Assembly (NCBI GenBank): GCA_000310025.1
Contig: FN649729.1
Location: 645,476 to 709,475, forward strand
Direction: 5' to 3'
Origin: Ectocarpus siliculosus
Taxonomy: Eukaryota; Sar; Phaeophyceae; Ectocarpales; Ectocarpaceae
DNA: 64,000 nt
The notes beneath the pieces are model-generated. The model ran no database searches and was not told the DNA's origin. It saw nothing but the letters and a program-made list of their open reading frames with translations. A program made the position numbers and the translations under genes. The first letter of the stretch is position 1, and every line of letters begins with the position of its first letter. Positions 1 through 10,470 of this stretch are shown here, in pieces.

Positions 1-445
1 ACGCTGTCGTGCTCATCAACTGTTTGGGAATCGCTCTAGTGGTTTCTTCGTGTTGAGTCGTAAACCGAAATTCCTTGTCTCTTTCTTAGCATCTCGTTGA
101 GACCCCGCACTCGAGTGGCCAAGTTAGGAATAAACTTGCGGAGATACGAAAAACTGCCCAACAGGGAACGCAGCTGGTTCTTATTCATAGGCACAAGCTC
201 ATCGCCGCAGCCTTACCACACCCAGGCGCGAGGCCAGTTGGTGTGATGAAATACCCCAAAATTTCCACGTCGGCGGCACCCACTTTCGCTTGCTTGGGAG
301 CGAGTTTCAGATTGGGGATGCGCAACCGTTCCAACAATTACTCGAAATGCACTACATGCTCTGCTGCGAATTTTGAGTGCACCACGATATCATCCAGATA
401 CAACTGCACACGCTCCAACCCCCTCACACACCTTGGCCATCAATA
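1..445 (-). pseudogene. Degenerate Ty3/gypsy-type reverse transcriptase fragment
   Basis: The minus strand encodes a piece of a retrotransposon reverse transcriptase. A YLDDIVVHS active-site motif lies at about 372-400. It is followed by an NLKLAPKQ-like stretch, a LGYFITPTG-like motif, and near the window edge a LRSLLGSFSYLRKFIPN-like stretch. This order and the YLDD (rather than YVDD) signature fit Ty3/gypsy polymerases. The fragment is dead: an in-frame stop lies at 338-340, another at 185-187 accompanied by a frame change, and a further one at 36-38. It runs off the left edge of the window, so the rest of the element, if present, lies outside. No long terminal repeat was identified. Seen: motifs and stops. 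Known: motif order of the family. Inferred: the superfamily. Confidence 0.75.
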
Positions 446-1831
446 ACTGGAAGTGGCTGGGCCCACCACGGATTTTGTTTTTGTTTTCTTGTGTTTCTTT
501 GTTCGGCCATCGTTGTTATTTTTTTCGTACCGCCCCTGCGGATGAGATTAGATGTATACTCGCCCGATCGGATAGAATGGGGCGGGCGGATAGCGATGCC
601 GGTGTACTAGATGTAGACACGGCCGCTGGTGTGGCGATGCCTGCTTCACTATCTACAAGATCGGCCAACGGGGAAGCCGACGGCGGGGAACAACTCTTCT
701 CTTCTTCTACTCCGTTGTCGCCCAACCGATTAGTGGGTATTGCGGCAATCACTGGAAGCCTCGTCAACGCGGTGGCCGCTCGCTCCGCTAAACAGTAACT
801 ACCCCGGGGAGATGGGCTCACAACCGCCGGCGCTGGCTCGAACGCCGGTTTTCTCGTGGCACCCCGCTTCCCGTGTTTGTCTTATACTACGTTCGGATCG
901 GAGTTCGGTTTCGGATCGGGGTTCAGGCCGGTTTTGAGCCGCAGAATTCTTCGTAGAAGGGCAAGCTGGGATTCCACGGATCAAGTGGACAGCTCCCTCG
1001 TCTCTATCGCCTACGACTCCAGGACACAAGACCTGTTCGGCTAAGCTAATTACACTCAACCTCGTACTGTGCACTCGGTCTGTCGGACTCGGAGTCGGCT
1101 CGGGTTTCGGAGTCGGCTCGGGTTTCGGAGTCGGCTCGGGTTTCGGAGCTACACAAACTGGTAGCTTCGCCGGTGTTTTACTACTGTCCGACAAAGTAGG
1201 TCGAGAACTACAGTGGACGGTTCTCCGCCCCTCTCAGCACTAGAAAGGTCGGAAATCACCAGACGCGTCGGACGGCGGTAGCGACGGTTTCCGCCCGCCC
1301 CCACCACTGCAAGGTTCCGACGATTCCGTCACCAAGAGGCGGAAACTCTTGGTGTCGACGTCCTATTTCCCAGAGCAAGAAGGGTGTCTCACCTACCATC
1401 TCGGTATCGGATCGCGGAACGGCCCGAACGCCAGCGGATACACGTCCTCGTATGGAGAGGGCGGTATCAATCTCCTCGCGAGCACCGCGCATGGCAGCAG
1501 GACGGGCTGCGGCGACAGCACCGAGCTGTGCAGCAGCGGGGTGACGCGTGGAGACGACGCACGTGGCGAAGAGTCGTACTGCAACCGGCAAGATGGGTGA
1601 ATCCCCCGTGACGACCCGGACGGGCCAATCCCAGGAGATTCGGTAGGAGAGGGAGAAGAGAGACGGGCAATGGGCGTGCCCAAGGAAAAGGGCCTACCAG
1701 AACGAGAGACTGGCACGCGACAAGTCGCACAGCCGGAAACAACCGAATTTCGAGTACACATGGCCATGACGCAGACGCAAGAGACTACCAGGTACAGCGG
1801 TACTTCAAACCAAAAGCGGAAAACAACGCAA
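446..1831. other. GC-rich stretch with no recognisable gene
   Basis: Several overlapping open frames occur on both strands but none resembles a known family or shows consistent exon structure. The minus strand of 1080-1150 contains three perfect 18-bp tandem copies that read as a PKPEPT-type repeat. Given the reverse transcriptase fragment immediately to the left on the same strand, this could be the worn 5' part (gag-like region) of the same retroelement, but no zinc knuckle, protease or capsid motif was seen. Confidence 0.4.
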
Positions 1832-2757
1832 AGATCCGAGAATCTGACCGCGGCCTCTCGCACCCTTCGTAAACGTCCTGGATCCTTCTGAACGACAACA
1901 CCGCCGTTACGCGCAGTTTGCTGGGGTGGTTTAGTTGCTGCCCTCTGCTGCACCCTCTCACACTTGTCCCAACCCCTATCCCTTCCTACAACTCTTCCCT
2001 ACCTACCCAACCAATATTTTTGTGGCAGCGTCATGACGACGATGGCGATCATGCGATACTTCTATTACACCGACGACGATTTCATCCCTCTCAAGATCGA
2101 CAACGACGGCGACCGGTTCTGCTTCAAGTGTCGTCGGGCCTTTTGGAAGGGAGAGACGATCGAAATTATCCCGCCTAACACCGTTGGAAACAGATCGGGG
2201 GGTGACAACTACGCCTGGATTGGGAGGAAGTGTCGCTACAGCTGCGACGAGGGAGCACGGGTCGCGAGAGACAGGGCAACCCCCAGGCAAGGCTCTTTAC
2301 ATTTTACGCTTGTATATGCACAGAACGGTTCGAGGATTTTTTCGGGTTCTAGTATGAAAAGGCACACTGCACGAAGATATGAAGAAACTAATCGCGCACA
2401 CACTTTCACAACGTTGATGTCATTCCGGCGGAGGCACAACTTGTCGCTTGGATCGCATGTACATAGCAGTAGACGTTGCATTGTCTTGTATGTGCGCTTC
2501 TCCCGCCACAAAAATAATACGCGCACGGCATTCACAGAAGAAAGGTGACCGTGCGCCCCCCCCCCCCCCGCGTTCGGGCCCCCTCGAGGCTGCCGCCCGC
2601 GTTGACGGACTCCGCGAAAGGGTCGATGGGGAGACGTACTTGTTGTACATCTATTTCGAGAGCGGCCTATTATAGACTATGTACACCACCCGAAGAAGTC
2701 CTTCTCTAAAAGTCAAGTATGCTGTAGACTACTACAGGATCTACATGTCCCCTGTGC
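1832..2757. repeat. Dispersed ~1 kb repeat, copy A
   Basis: This stretch matches 8337-9371 in direct orientation. Similarity begins abruptly at AGATCCGAGAATC in both copies and fades after a shared CCCCTG. Both copies contain the small four-cysteine ORF, then a shared CATTCCGGCG block, a GCCCC...CGAGGCTG block and a CACCCGAAGAAGTCCTTCT block near the end. Flanking and non-coding parts carry many indels, so the duplication is not recent. Similarity appears to stop at the given ends. No terminal inverted repeat or reverse transcriptase was found between the copies, so whether it is a mobile element or a segmental duplicate is open. Confidence 0.75.
2033..2548 (+). CDS. Small four-cysteine protein, repeat copy A (putative zinc-binding)
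   Basis: Unrecognised ORF starting at an ATG preceded by a shared GTGGCAGCGTC. The first ~92 codons match the copy at 8572 with no indel and no stop. By eye about ten residues differ and eight codons differ silently. Four cysteines are invariant: a C-x2-C pair at about residues 30-33 and a C-x3-C pair at about 67-71, separated by the near-identical stretches RRAFWKGETIEIIPPNTV and GGDNYAWIGR. The spacing is compatible with a single zinc site, loosely like PARP-type fingers, but no family can be named. Beyond RQGS the two copies fall out of frame with each other because of a 4-bp insertion in copy B, so the C-terminal tail is doubtful. It could also be the relic of one exon of a larger gene. 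Confidence 0.4.
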   Translation: MTTMAIMRYFYYTDDDFIPLKIDNDGDRFCFKCRRAFWKGETIEIIPPNTVGNRSGGDNYAWIGRKCRYSCDEGARVARDRATPRQGSLHFTLVYAQNGSRIFSGSSMKRHTARRYEETNRAHTFTTLMSFRRRHNLSLGSHVHSSRRCIVLYVRFSRHKNNTRTAFTEER

Positions 2758-5031
2758 TTCTCCACAAGTGAAGTACAGCAGACTTTTATACATGTCGCCT
2801 AATGTGTGCAAAGGCTCTTGCATTCCTTTCTGCAAGCGTACCGTGGTACCGGTTTTCTTTTCAGCGTTCCATGTTTTCGTCCGTTTTTCCCGTGAAATTT
2901 GTGGTTCGCTTGGAACGGGCCTAACTTTCAGAAGCGCAGCACCCATCGCGCGCCATTTGAAAGATCACATGTAGTGTGCATCGAGGCACTACAACACTAC
3001 GTGTCGACCACATTCAACAATGGCGTGACACCATCGCCTCTGCCTGGCGACGAGTAGGTGCCAAAAAGCATGACATTCTAGTGTTGTACCAGGCCGTAAA
3101 AAAATACACACGGAAAGAAGAAGGACACCACGAATCCATGAGTGAGCGTGTTTGCGCGTGCTGGGCAGATGAGTGAATGCACGCGCGGTTGTAACACGAA
3201 TGTGTGCGCGGTGCACAGGGGGGGGAGAGAGAAAGCTGTCGCATCGTAAAAATAATCATAAGTCGTCAAGCTGCACGAGTAGAGGGGGCATGCGCCTGCA
3301 GTCTAAGTTCTGGTTCTCGATCGACCACAGACACAAACCACAAGAAAATACAACGAGAGCCCCCGTGCCCTTGCATCCTTTCGGTGATCAAAAATCTGTG
3401 GCTTAGGGTCTGCAAAGGGTCTGCAAAGACTGCGTATAGTCAAGAGCAGTTCCCTATTGGCCTGTGCTAGATTGCTCGGTGTGTTCTTTTCAGCGAACAT
3501 CGGATCTGCTGAAAAGAGTAAAAACAAGATAATTTGTAGCCTGATGATGACGCCAGTTGACAGTCTATATATATGCTCGAGTGATCTGTGCTACGGCGGC
3601 GATAGTGCGCCAGGCGGGCGACAGGTATAGAGCACAAAATGAGACAATTTCTGGAACACGCTGAAGAAGCGTTAGCGTTACTATTACTCGCCAGAAAAAT
3701 GCCATTCGTGCATCAATTTCTGCAGGAAGGAGCCCTTCCTCGTGTTTGGGACGTCGCTAGCCGTCGAACGATGTGTACATCGGGCTGTCTGCACGTCAAC
3801 GGCGCGGATAGTTGCCCTTCCAGTCGACACACGCTGACGTGTAGTTTGCACATTACATGCGTACATTCGCCTGCCTGCATACACAAACAAAACGCGCGGA
3901 GTCCTCTTTTTCCCCCGAAAAAAATACCCCCAAGAAAACACGCAAGTTTTGATGTGAAAGACCTAGAAACACTCACGCGACGGTAGGCTCAAAACAACGA
4001 CTTCCATCCACACGGTAGAAGTTGGCTCCCTGGTGAAGCCTTGAATCTGCTCGTTTTCACGACTAGTAAATGGTGTAGCCCGGCAGGAACCGGGCAGAAC
4101 CCCGTCATGTTCGTGCACTACACGCTTGATGATTGATGCGAAACAAACCAAGGTGGTAGCGATGAAGTTCGTGATTAGTGGTACAGCCATCCGTATCCCA
4201 TTGGCCAGAAATATTTGAGTGGGGCGTGGCAACCTTCGAGGACGAGTGAGGGTCGGGAGAGTTCCGACAGCGTAAGGCCGCTGCACGGGCGCTCCCGGTA
4301 CCCGTGTTTGTTTCGTTCGGTGCAAAGTATGTGCTTTACTTTGCGGCTTGCTCCTTCGTAGCGAGGCTAATGATGAGCACCGGCCCAAACTCGAGCCTAC
4401 CATAGAACACATGGTTATGCAAGGTGTGAAAGAGAAGTCTGTAAGCATCTTGAACGTCGGCGATTGTTTTATGTAGTGCACACCTATGAAGAAAGCATGG
4501 CATGATACGTACGGTAGAATGTTTCCTCTTTCTCACAACGGTGGTTTGGCCTATCTATCCTACCTAAGCAGACACCGGTCGTCATTCTCGTCGCTAGTCT
4601 TTGCTCAGTCTATTTTCACCGCGGGCATGTAGCGTGCGTTGATGAAGAAATAAACAACCCAGGCACGCGTGTAGAACACAAAAAAAAAATAAACAAGTAC
4701 GTTAACGCCCAAACACGCAGAGAAGTAAGTGCGATCGACACAGTTCTTGTAACAACTGCACAGGACACATGCACCGCGACTTCCATTCGGCCTTTTGCAA
4801 CGCCACCACAGCAGCAAGCAGTAGCAAGCAGTTGTCCTCCAGCAACGACACAGTCGCCATATCCCTGCTTCCTCCCAAATGTTTGACTCGTTTCGGTGCC
4901 CTTCTCCACCCACCCCCCATTTCCTTACACCCGACCGGCGAATGCACCGATTATTGTGACACAGTCCCGGGCGGTTCACCCAGGCGCCGGCGCGTGTTCG
5001 AAAGGCGAACGTTGTGCCCTCCCAGCCGTCG
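2758..5031. other. Spacer without recognisable genes
   Basis: Short overlapping open frames only. An ATG at 3639 downstream of a TATATATAT stretch opens a 115-codon frame that begins with a helical-looking MRQFLEHAEEALALL segment. There is no homologue I recognise and no second copy, so it is not called. From 4730 onward the sequence is the immediate upstream region of the 14-residue repeat ORF and could hold its first exon. Confidence 0.35.
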
Positions 5032-6219
5032 ATGCCTTTTGTGGACGCGGTTGCTGTGCCCTCCGAGACGTCGGAGTTCATTCCACAGGCGGTAGCTGTG
5101 TCCCCCGAGCCGTCGATGCCTGTTTCTAGCACGGGAGTTGCGCGCGCCCAGCCATCGTGGCGTGATCAAGAGACGGTAGTTGTGCCCCCCAAGCCGTCGG
5201 CGCCTGTTCAAGAGACGGTAGCTGTGCCGCCCCAGTCGCCGGAGCCTACTCAAGGGACGGAAGCTGCCCCCCCACTGCCGTCAGCGCCTGTTTTCAGCGT
5301 GGGAGTTGCAACCCCCCAGCCATCGGGGCGTGTTGTCAGGGGGGCAGTTGCGCGCGCCCAGCCGTCGATGCCTGTTCAAGAGGCGGTAGTTGTGCCCCCC
5401 CAGTCGCCGGAGCCTACTCAAGGGACGGAAGCTGCCCCCCCACTGCCGTCGGCGCCTGTTTTCAGCTTGGGAGTTGCGCCCCCCAAGCCATCGGGGCGTG
5501 TTGTCAGGGGGGGAGCTGCGCGCGCCCAGCCGTCGACGCTTGTTCAAGAGGCGGTAGTTGTGCCCCCCCAGTCACCGGAGCCTACTCAAGGGACGGAAGC
5601 TGCCCCCCGCCTGCCGTCGGCGCCTGTTTTCAGCTTGGGAGTTGCGCCCCCCAAGCCATCGGGGCGTGTTGTCAGGGGGGGAGCTGCGCGCGCCCAGCCG
5701 TCGACGCCTGTTCAAGAGACGGTAGGTGCGCCCCCCCAGCCATCGGCGCCTGTTGAAGAGATGGACGTTGCGCGTCCCCAGCCGTCAATGCCTGTTGAGG
5801 AGATCAAGCCGTCGGCTCCTGCTGAAGAGGCGGTAGTTGTGCCCCCCCAGCCGCCGGCGCCTGTCGACGAGACGGTAGTTGTGCCCCGCGAGCCGTCCAC
5901 CCCTGTTCAAGAGACGGTGGTTGTGACCCCCCAGCCGCCGGTGCCTGTTGCAGAACCTCAAGTTGCGCTCCCCCAGCCGTCTGTGCCTGTTCAAGAGACG
6001 GTAGTTGTGCCTCCCCAGCCATCCACGCCTGTTCAAGAGACGGTAGTTGTGCCCCCTCAGCCCCCGGCGCCTGTTGAAGAACCAGAGGGTGCGCCCCCCC
6101 AGCCGCCGGCGCCTGTTGAAGACACGGAAGGGCAGGCTAGGAAAGGGCTTTTGGCGAGGATTTTCAAGTGGATCACCAGCTGTGTATGCGTATCAGAGGG
6201 AGGGTGTCCTACTTTTTAG
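5032..6219 (+). CDS. Low-complexity protein of 14-residue Pro/Val/Gln repeats
   Basis: Uninterrupted frame of 395 codons from the first ATG. It is open upstream to a stop at 4957-4959, and a plausible splice acceptor (GTGACACAG, ending at 4964) suggests that this is the last exon of a longer gene. Almost the whole protein is a tandem array with a 14-residue period (42 bp) of the form PVQETVVVPPQPSA. In the middle the period becomes a higher-order unit of 56 residues (168 bp, four 14-mers) present in about three near-identical copies: VQEAVVVPPQ..., TQGTEAAP..., FSLGVAPPKP..., RVVRGGAARAQP. The array ends in a short non-repetitive tail containing RKGLLARIFKWITSCV, a basic amphipathic segment. 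No signal peptide is visible in this exon. Function unknown; a wall, surface or scaffold protein is possible. Minus-strand frames over the same DNA are shadows of the repeat. Confidence 0.5.
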   Translation: MPFVDAVAVPSETSEFIPQAVAVSPEPSMPVSSTGVARAQPSWRDQETVVVPPKPSAPVQETVAVPPQSPEPTQGTEAAPPLPSAPVFSVGVATPQPSGRVVRGAVARAQPSMPVQEAVVVPPQSPEPTQGTEAAPPLPSAPVFSLGVAPPKPSGRVVRGGAARAQPSTLVQEAVVVPPQSPEPTQGTEAAPRLPSAPVFSLGVAPPKPSGRVVRGGAARAQPSTPVQETVGAPPQPSAPVEEMDVARPQPSMPVEEIKPSAPAEEAVVVPPQPPAPVDETVVVPREPSTPVQETVVVTPQPPVPVAEPQVALPQPSVPVQETVVVPPQPSTPVQETVVVPPQPPAPVEEPEGAPPQPPAPVEDTEGQARKGLLARIFKWITSCVCVSEGGCPTF

Positions 6220-8336
6220 CTGCTGTCTTTGTGGACAGCAAGCTGGAGTGGGAAGGGAGGGTCCGGGGTCTGCCGACAAATCCTGTTCTCTCTGTCTCTG
6301 CTCTCTCTCGTGTTTGTATTTCCTGTGAAGAGAAAAGGGATATCAAGAAAAATCATTGGCAAGCTCGAGACGGAAGTCGGAGAGAGAGATTATTGCGAGC
6401 AAGAAATTTATCCCTGCAGCATGATAGCATGGGAGAAACACCAGATGATGCAGCAGCAATGCTGCTTGCTGGTGTTGGGCCTTCTCCTTGAGCTTCGGAA
6501 GCAGGACACTGGCTGCCGTCCAAACCCTGCGCCTACCCTGTCGGTAGAACCCATACACTGTGTAAATAAAACAAGTAAAGGCAGGCGTTTTCGCGCGGCG
6601 TACTGAATCGCTTTGATTGGTAGTAAAACTGACGTCTCATCATTGGCCGGCCAGTTGGCGCGGTCGATGCAAATAATGAACACACGTATATGCGACAGAT
6701 AGACCCTGTAAGCGATCTTAAGTTGATATGCCATTTCCTTGGGGTCTCGAGTGCGCACGTGACGCATTGCAGACGTGAAAGAAATTGTTGTTACCCTCCT
6801 CTAATCAAGCTCGTCTGTCGGTGGTTTCTTCGATCTTTTCCTTCCATCGTCATGTACAGTATATCTTCCGTAGGTATTGTTTTTTCGCGTTATGCCATCC
6901 TTCCTTTGTCGTATCAACAAAATGCGGGCTGCTACCGGCTGCGTGAGGGTACTTAAAAAAATGAAAGCTTTCACCCTGTCCGACCTGTTCGTGTCGCTAA
7001 TGCTGCGGCAGCTGTCGTATGCCTACATACATACCCCCACTAAAATAGATCGTTACTGGGGCAGAGACGCAAGCGCATCTTGGACGACGAGCCTCCGGTC
7101 AAGCTAAACAGATTTGCTTCTGTAGTCTACCCTTCCGACCTGGAAGAGAGACAGAGCATAGCGCGTTATGGGCGCGGGGACACAGGGAGAGGGGGCCACC
7201 GGACCCAAGGATCAAAATATCAAAGTGTAGATCAAACGCCCAGCCAACGGTGGAATACACGGCACTGTCACCTTTTTTTCGATTTTTCCGGTTCATGTTT
7301 TTTTTTTTGTTAATACTATGACCCAACGAATCTATCTCTTCTACCTAGGAAAAGAGTCTAAGATAGATCAGCAATGAATTCATAGCGTCAGAGAAAGCTA
7401 CCTGTATTTCCACGGTTTCCCGAGCAGCACACAGCGATATCTCCCCTGTGGGCAACAGGCTCAACAAGACAGTTTGGTAGCCGTTTTGTGCATCTATCCT
7501 TATGTTGCTGGCAAGGTGCATGTTTGCACATTATTTGCTACTTGGTGGCTTGGTAGCGTTATATCTACTGTAGTTTTCGTTTGGGACTTGGGACCCAAAC
7601 AACCAATCAACTTCAAGGCGACGCTGCACTGTCAGGGTTGCTGTCCTGGGTTCGAGGTCCTTGCCTCTATGGAGGCTTAGATCTCGGACAGATGCTGGAT
7701 GAGGAAACTTGCTGCTGTACCCCACACAGACAGACACAGGTCGACCAACGCTGCTGCTGCTGTCTCAGGTTATCATACCTCACGCACACACTTAAACTTG
7801 CGAAACCATGGCACTGCTTCGAACTCTGGAACCAAACTGGGTCTCAAGGCATTCTCATTAAACCTTTGTCTTACGCCATACGGTAGTTCTCCTCTGTACT
7901 ATGTACAGCAAGTACGCGAGGCTACAAAACAGCCAATTCATGTACCATACCATGCATCATGAGGTTGCATACGCGTCATCTCGGATTGCGCCGCAGGCAA
8001 ACCTCCCGATCTCCACTACTTACAGCAGTATCTACATGGAGGTCTCGTTTCGCAGAACAGAATAACGGCTCTAATTGTTGATCTCCTATCTTGGCGGTAC
8101 ATGTACCAAACATGAGCAGCCCGCCCGCCTGACCTCAGCTGTGAAAAGCCGAGTCGACGGCATGATCCACATGACACAGTCGGTTATAGCCTGATGGCCA
8201 CACGTTCTACACAAACTCCACCATGCATGCATGTGGGCACCAGTACTTACAGCTGTCCTGTAGTTTTCTCGTTTCCGGGGTTATGTGGAATGTGTCCCCG
8301 CTTTCACGTGTGTTGGCGTTTTGCATGTGTGTGATA
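6220..8336. other. Spacer; one dispersed-repeat copy, no recognised gene
   Basis: No coding segment could be supported. The sequence at about 7405-7505 matches 25095-25190 in the nitrate reductase gene (see repeat R3). The rest contains short frames, AT-rich patches and CA-containing low-complexity sequence. Confidence 0.4.
7405..7505 (+). repeat. Dispersed repeat R3, copy 1
   Basis: About 95 bp beginning near TTTCCACGGTTTCCCGAGCAGC and containing CAGCGATATCTCCC and GACAGTTTG. It aligns with 25095-25190 at clearly more than chance, with point differences and small indels. No terminal repeats or coding capacity seen. Confidence 0.5.
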
Positions 8337-9371
8337 AGATCCGAGAATCCGACTGAGGCCTCTCACACCCTTCGTAAACGTCCTGGATCCTTCTGGACGA
8401 CAACACTGCCGTTACAACACTGCCGTTACGCACAGTTTGCTGGGGTGGTTTAGTTGCTGTGCCCTCTGCTGCACACTCTCTCTCACATTTTTCCCACCCG
8501 TTCCCTTCCTACAGCAGCAACGAACAACTCTTGCCTCCTACCACAACCATCAGTATTATTGTGGCAGCGTCATGACGACAATGGCGCACATGCGATACTT
8601 CTATCACACTGACGATGATTTCATCCCTCTCAAGATCGACAACGACGGCGACAAGTCCTGTTATAAGTGTCGTCGGGCTTTTTGGAAGGGAGAGACGATC
8701 GAAATTATCCCGCCTAACACCGTCAAAAACAAATCGGGGGGTGACAACTACGCCTGGATTGGGAGGAGGTGTCGCTACAGCTGCGACGGGGGAGCACGGG
8801 GCGCGAGAGACAGGGCCACCCCCAGGCAAGGCTCTTTACACTTTATGCATGCATATGCATGCACAGAACGGTCAAAGGATTTTTTCCGGTTCTGGTACGA
8901 AAAGGCACACGGCAACGAAGATATGAAGTATATGTGAACATGATCTATCTGCACTCTCACGCACCACACTTCCCAATGCATATACATGTCATTCCGGCGT
9001 AGGCACAACTTGCCGCTTGCATCATCGAACGTCTATCTGTGCACACGCACAAAAAAAGCGCGCATGTTCTCCCGTCTTGCCGCTGTAAATAGTAGAAGAG
9101 CGGGCCCCCATCCTCTCGCCCCCGTCAACAAATAAATCAATGTACTGAAGCGTACGTGACACCTGGACGGAGGAAGAAGATGAAGTGGCCCCCTCCCAGC
9201 GTTAGGGCCCCGTCGAGACTGACACCCGCCGCGTGGACGGACCACGCAAATGGGTCGACCGGTCAAATGCACGATCTTCGTACATGTGCATGTACATATG
9301 CATACATGCGTGCACCCGAAGAAGTCCTTCTGCACATATATATAGTCTACTGTAGTCTATCCATGCCCCCT
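8337..9371. repeat. Dispersed ~1 kb repeat, copy B
   Basis: Second copy of the 1832-2757 repeat in the same orientation, slightly longer because of insertions, including a duplicated ACACTGCCGTTAC and extra CATG-rich sequence after the ORF. Same left boundary motif (AGATCCGAGAATC) and same order of internal blocks. The intervening 5.6 kb shows no polymerase, so an LTR-retrotransposon reading is not supported. Confidence 0.75.
8572..8937 (+). CDS. Small four-cysteine protein, repeat copy B (putative zinc-binding)
   Basis: Counterpart of the ORF at 2033, 121 codons ending in KYM and stop. The four cysteines (C-x2-C near residues 30-33 and C-x3-C near 67-71) and the KGETIEIIPP and NYAWIGR cores are conserved. 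Differences cluster at the residues just before and inside the first cysteine pair and in the loop after PPNTV. After RQGSLHF the reading frame differs from copy A because of a 4-bp insertion, so only the first ~92 residues are comparable. Function unknown; see the finding on this family. Confidence 0.4.
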   Translation: MTTMAHMRYFYHTDDDFIPLKIDNDGDKSCYKCRRAFWKGETIEIIPPNTVKNKSGGDNYAWIGRRCRYSCDGGARGARDRATPRQGSLHFMHAYACTERSKDFFRFWYEKAHGNEDMKYM

Positions 9372-10087
9372 GTTGCGTGCGCACGAGGCCTGTCTCTGTT
9401 CCTGGTGCAAGGAGCACGGTCTAGACTACAGGTCCTCGTGGAACCACGTAAAAAGTATGCATGCATGTTGAGATCCTCTCCGCACTTGAGCACCATGTTT
9501 TTCCTGGTGGCCTACATGTACGCATGCTCCAAAACACTCGAGGTCGGGGTCGTCTTGCACGGAAAGACTCTATACTCTACGTACTGTCCACGTCGTCATT
9601 GTTTCCTCTTTTTAGGCTGCTGCTGGTTTGGTTCGGATATTACGGTTGGTCGCAGACCCGCCACGTTTATTTAATCGAGTCTGTCTCCGTCTCACTGAAC
9701 ATCATACATAGACTAGACAATTGCAAGCGTTCGCTTCCATACTGAGAACCGAGATCCCCAAAGGTGCTCATTATTTTTGTCGATTGTGGAATCGGGACCG
9801 TTGCATTTCTGATATGAAAGTCGTGGGTGGCTGTAAATCAGTGAGCAAAGCGCGGTCACACCCACCCTCGCGAGGCGGTCAGACAAGAGAGGGGGGGGAC
9901 TCAGCTTCACCCCCATCATGCCCCCGTCCAGATTTTTTACTGCCACAAATAATAATTGCATACATAAACATCTTGACGGAGGACGTGGTGGTGTACGGCC
10001 CGCCTTAGGGGCCCTTCAAGGCTGCCCCCCCCCCCCGCGAATTGGTCACCTGCAGTTGGCTCTATTTTTCAAAAAGGCGGAAAGATA

Positions 10088-10470
10088 GCACCCCTCCTGA
10101 ACCGATTTTCAAAAGTTCGATTGCTCCACCACCAAGATTGCGCCAACTCCTAAAGATACAGGTTTTCGAAACATACATTCCTCGTCGAGGGCTTTCCGTA
10201 GACAGACAGACGTCTGTATCGGGTTCTTTCCGCACCCTCTTGGCCGCGCAGCAATCGAGCTTTCTTTTGTGTGCTGGTATACGCATAGGGATCGTACCGT
10301 AAGGGTTGTGAGTCAGCGCATAGGGGTGCGATCGATTTTCAAAGCGTCATTTCTCCTCAAACAGGAGGTTACCACTGTCGAAAAGGGCTGTTTTGGAAAT
10401 GTCTCATCGAGAGCTTTCCGGAGAAGTTTCAGTTGGCGCTCGCACCCTCCTGGTCTAGGGAGCGTGCCAT
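10088..10470 (+). repeat. Two diverged copies of the palindromic element family
   Basis: Two adjacent segments (about 10088-10255 and 10320-10470) resemble each other and the palindromic element at 40330-40531. Shared landmarks, in order, are CCGATTTTCAAA, CTCC...CAACC/AACAGGAGG, GTTTTGGAAATGTCTCATC, CGAGAGCTTTCCGG and GCTCGCACCCTCCTGG. They have no coding capacity. The right parts align best; the terminal inverted arms are worn here. Confidence 0.5.

Noticed and set aside
3639..3986. 115-codon ORF after a TATATATAT stretch
   Set aside because: Helical N-terminus only. No conservation, no homologue and no supporting splice structure.
4951..6036. Minus-strand ORFs rich in Arg/Gly/Leu over the 14-mer repeat gene
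   Set aside because: Antisense shadows of a GC-rich 42-bp repeat. They break into short pieces, whereas the plus frame is open throughout.
1832..9371. LTR retrotransposon flanked by the two ~1 kb direct repeats
   Set aside because: No polymerase, protease, primer-binding site or polypurine tract in the 5.6 kb between them, and no TG...CA ends. The copies differ by many indels.
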